A stretch of DNA of 64,000 bases from the NCBI GenBank assembly GCA_963708455.1, contig CAVPSQ010000003.1, forward strand, positions 124,001-188,000. The letters run 5' to 3'. The notes beneath the pieces were generated by a model. It saw only the letters and a program-made list of their open reading frames with translations, was not told the DNA's origin and did not search any database. Of this stretch, positions 62,137 to 64,000 are shown piece after piece; position 1 is the stretch's first letter; each line of letters opens with the position of its first letter. The position numbers were made by a program, and so were the translations under genes. Origin of the DNA: CAIMUS01 sp963708455. GTDB taxonomy: Bacteria; Pseudomonadota; Gammaproteobacteria; Competibacterales; Competibacteraceae.

Positions 62137-62865
62137 ATGAACCCCGCCACGATCATGGTGCAGGCGGACCGGTTGAGCAAACGGGTGAGCAGCCCGGAAG
62201 GCGAACTGGTCATCCTGGACACCGTCGATCTCGCTGTCGCCCGTGGCGAGAGCGTGGCTATCGTAGGCGCGTCGGGTTCCGGCAAGTCCACTCTGTTGGG
62301 TCTGCTCGCCGGTCTGGATACCCCCACCAGCGGGCAGGTATGGCTGGCCGGCGTGGATATCAACAGTTTAGACGAGGATGGCCGCGCCCGGTTGCGGGCC
62401 AGCCGGGTAGGCTTCGTGTTCCAGTCATTTCAATTGCTGTCTGGCCTGACGGCGCTGGAAAACGTCATGCTGCCACTGGAACTGGTGGGACACCCCGACC
62501 CGCGCGGCGCGGCGCGGGCCGTGCTGGCGCGGGTGGGCTTGGATTCCCGGTTGCGCCACTATCCTTCCCAGTTGTCCGGCGGCGAACAGCAACGGGTGGC
62601 TATCGCGCGGGCCTTTGCCGGTGGGCCGGAATTGCTGTTCGCCGACGAGCCGACCGGCAATCTGGACCGACGCACCGGCCAGCGCATCATCGATCTGCTG
62701 TTCGCGCTCAACCGCCAGCAAGGCGCTACGCTGATGCTGGTCACCCACGATGCGGAGTTGGCGCGCCATTGCGACCGCCGCCTGGAACTGGATGGCGGCC
62801 GGCTGCTGGCGGTAGACCGTGCGGCCCTGCTCACACCGGACGTCGGGCTGCCAGTGCCGGCCTGA
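62137..62865 (+). CDS. ybbA: YbbA-type ABC transporter ATP-binding protein
   Basis: The protein of about 242 residues has Walker A VGASGSGKSTLLGLLAGL, the signature LSGGEQQRVAIARAFAGG, Walker B ELLFADEPTGNLD and a switch VTHDAELARHC. It belongs to the MacB/LolD/FtsE branch. In Proteobacteria its place next to tesA and before a FtsX-type permease identifies YbbA. An in-frame GTG at 62110 would place the start 4 bp from the tesA start; the ATG at 62137 is preferred. Its permease partner starts 40 bp downstream. Confidence 0.85.
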   Translation: MNPATIMVQADRLSKRVSSPEGELVILDTVDLAVARGESVAIVGASGSGKSTLLGLLAGLDTPTSGQVWLAGVDINSLDEDGRARLRASRVGFVFQSFQLLSGLTALENVMLPLELVGHPDPRGAARAVLARVGLDSRLRHYPSQLSGGEQQRVAIARAFAGGPELLFADEPTGNLDRRTGQRIIDLLFALNRQQGATLMLVTHDAELARHCDRRLELDGGRLLAVDRAALLTPDVGLPVPA

Positions 62866-62877
62866 ATGCAAAGCGGC

Positions 62878-62894
62878 CCGCCGGCGCTCCCGGG
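62878..62894 (+). repeat. GC-rich repeat fragment between ybbA and the permease
   Basis: CCCGCCGGCGCTCCCGGGT is a partial copy of the dispersed CTGGGAGCGCCGGC family (complement). It lies in the short gap between ybbA and the permease gene. Confidence 0.6.
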
Positions 62895-62904
62895 TACACC
62901 CTTC

Positions 62905-64000
62905 ATGCATGCCAAAGCCCTTGTACTCATGGCGTTGCGCGCCCTGCGCCGCGACTGGCGCTCCGGGGAAGTGCGGGTGCTGGCCGCCGCCCTGCTGATC
63001 GCGGTAGCCAGCGTGGCGGCGGTGGGCTTCTCCATTGACCGCATCCAGGTAACGCTGGAGCGCAAGAGCAATGAACTGCAAGGCGCCGATCTGGTCATTG
63101 TCTCACCCGAACCGCTCCAGGACGACCTGCTGCGGGAAGCGCGTACTCGGGGTCTGCAAACGGCGCTCACCCTGAGCTTTCGCAGCGTGGCGCTGGCCGG
63201 CGAGCAAGCCACGCTGGCGGAAGTCAAGGCGGTCGGTTCCGGTTATCCACTGCGCGGCGTCTTGCAGGTAAGCGCGGCGCCTTTCGGTCCTGCCGCAGTC
63301 ACCCGCACCATTCCCACTCCCGGCCAGGTCTGGCTGGACGAACGTCTGTTGCAGTCGCTCAAGCTGAGCATCGGGGATTCCCTGGAACTGGGCGCCGCCC
63401 GGTTCATGGTGACCCAGGTGCTGGCGTATGAACCGGACCGGGGTGGCGATTTGTTCAGCATCGCGCCGCGCCTGATGATGAATCTGGCCGACGTGCCGGC
63501 GACTGAACTGGTGCAGACCGGTAGCCGGGTCGAATACCGCTTGCTGCTTGCCGGCACAGCGGCAGCGCTGCAAGCCTACCGCGCCTGGGCGCAACCCCGC
63601 CTGAATCCGGTGGAACGGCTGCAAGGCGTGCGCGAGGCCCGCCCGGAACTGCGCGCCGCTCTGGAGCGGGCGCAGCGCTTTCTGGGACTGGCGGCGCTGG
63701 TCAGCGTGATTCTGGCCGGTGTCGGCATTGCCATCGCTGCCCGCCGCTTCGCCTTGCGCCACTGGGACAGCGTCGCCATTATGCGGTGCGTAGGCGCCAG
63801 CCAGGGCGTGGTAGTACGGCTGTTTTTGCTGGAAATGCTACTGCTGGCACTGCTGGCCGGGCTGGCCGGGGTGCTGGCCGGCTATATCGCCCAGGAAGGT
63901 ATGACCCGGCTGCTGGCGGCGCTGGCGACCGGAGAACCACTGCCCCCGCCGTCCTGGCGACCCATTGCGCCGGCGCTGGCGACGGGTTTGATTACCCTGC
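62905..64000 (+). CDS. YbbP-like FtsX-type ABC permease (partial)
   Basis: The gene runs off the right edge; about 365 residues are visible from the ATG at 62905. It has a basic N-terminus and a membrane helix (VRVLAAALLIAVASVAAVGF), a large periplasmic MacB-type domain (RKSNELQGADLVIVSPEPLQ, DERLLQSLKLSIGDSLELGA), and two further membrane helices near the end (LGLAALVSVILAGVGIAIAA and LLALLAGLAGVLAGYIAQ). This matches YbbP, with which YbbA forms an ABC complex of uncertain substrate. An in-frame second ATG is 8 codons downstream. Confidence 0.85.
   Translation, partial: MHAKALVLMALRALRRDWRSGEVRVLAAALLIAVASVAAVGFSIDRIQVTLERKSNELQGADLVIVSPEPLQDDLLREARTRGLQTALTLSFRSVALAGEQATLAEVKAVGSGYPLRGVLQVSAAPFGPAAVTRTIPTPGQVWLDERLLQSLKLSIGDSLELGAARFMVTQVLAYEPDRGGDLFSIAPRLMMNLADVPATELVQTGSRVEYRLLLAGTAAALQAYRAWAQPRLNPVERLQGVREARPELRAALERAQRFLGLAALVSVILAGVGIAIAARRFALRHWDSVAIMRCVGASQGVVVRLFLLEMLLLALLAGLAGVLAGYIAQEGMTRLLAALATGEPLPPPSWRPIAPALATGLITL

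Overview
The window looks like a chromosomal segment of a GC-rich gammaproteobacterium. The mfd, maeB, tesA-ybbA-ybbP and rnfB-like genes, the EPS-type sugar genes and the dense GC-rich dispersed repeats would suit a Competibacter/Thiotrichales-like lineage. That placement is inference from gene style only; there is no rRNA or tRNA gene to test it. Left flank (1-9153): an ABC exporter fragment, a GH-like/GT2 fusion, galE and a UDP-glucuronate decarboxylase form a leftward polysaccharide operon. Next come a decayed MazF-type pair, a YgiT zinc-finger gene beside a DUF4258 gene split by a MITE, two exported proteins (DUF6515-like and DUF2092-like) and a Phd/VapC pair. The main content is two gene clusters for contractile, phage-tail-like particles that point at each other. 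Cluster 1 runs rightward (9362-27824): sheath, tube, tail chaperone with a slippery A-run, proline-rich linker, DNA-circulation-like hub, 1230-residue helical protein, gpD-like hub, spike, gp25, baseplate J, tail protein I, a small distal protein, a DUF433/DUF5615 pair, a repeat-built fibre, a small coiled coil and a terminal protein. Cluster 2 runs leftward (58921-41521) with the same order, except that gpD precedes the hub and several small helical proteins plus a peptidoglycan-binding-domain protein sit where cluster 1 has the 1230-residue protein. Neither cluster has capsid, terminase, integrase, holin/endolysin or an AAA+ remodelling ATPase. They therefore look like headless contractile devices derived from myophage tails, and not a complete prophage, a T6SS or a canonical Afp/PVC-type eCIS. 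Between the clusters (27930-41487) lie an AAA ATPase/DUF4276 pair (a candidate defence module), another DUF433/DUF5615 pair, an rnfB-like ferredoxin, maeB, a GNAT acetyltransferase, mfd, an RlpA-like protein, a Wzz-like chain-length protein whose C-terminus is a degenerate tyrosine-recombinase domain, and a zinc-ribbon protein. The right flank (59136-64000) holds a YefM/YoeB-type pair, decayed fragments, a CitE/malyl-CoA lyase-like enzyme, tesA, and ybbA with the start of a ybbP-like permease. Mobile and repeated DNA is prominent: two copies of a MITE with about 16-bp terminal repeats and exact 9-bp target duplications, a third small inverted-repeat element at 33.6 kb, a 71-bp dispersed repeat, and a GC-rich CTGGGAGCGCCGGC-type repeat that has entered or expanded inside several genes. 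About ten genes are interrupted by single-base indels, often in homopolymers. Some or all of these may be residual sequencing errors, so broken genes are reported with their reconstructed spans.
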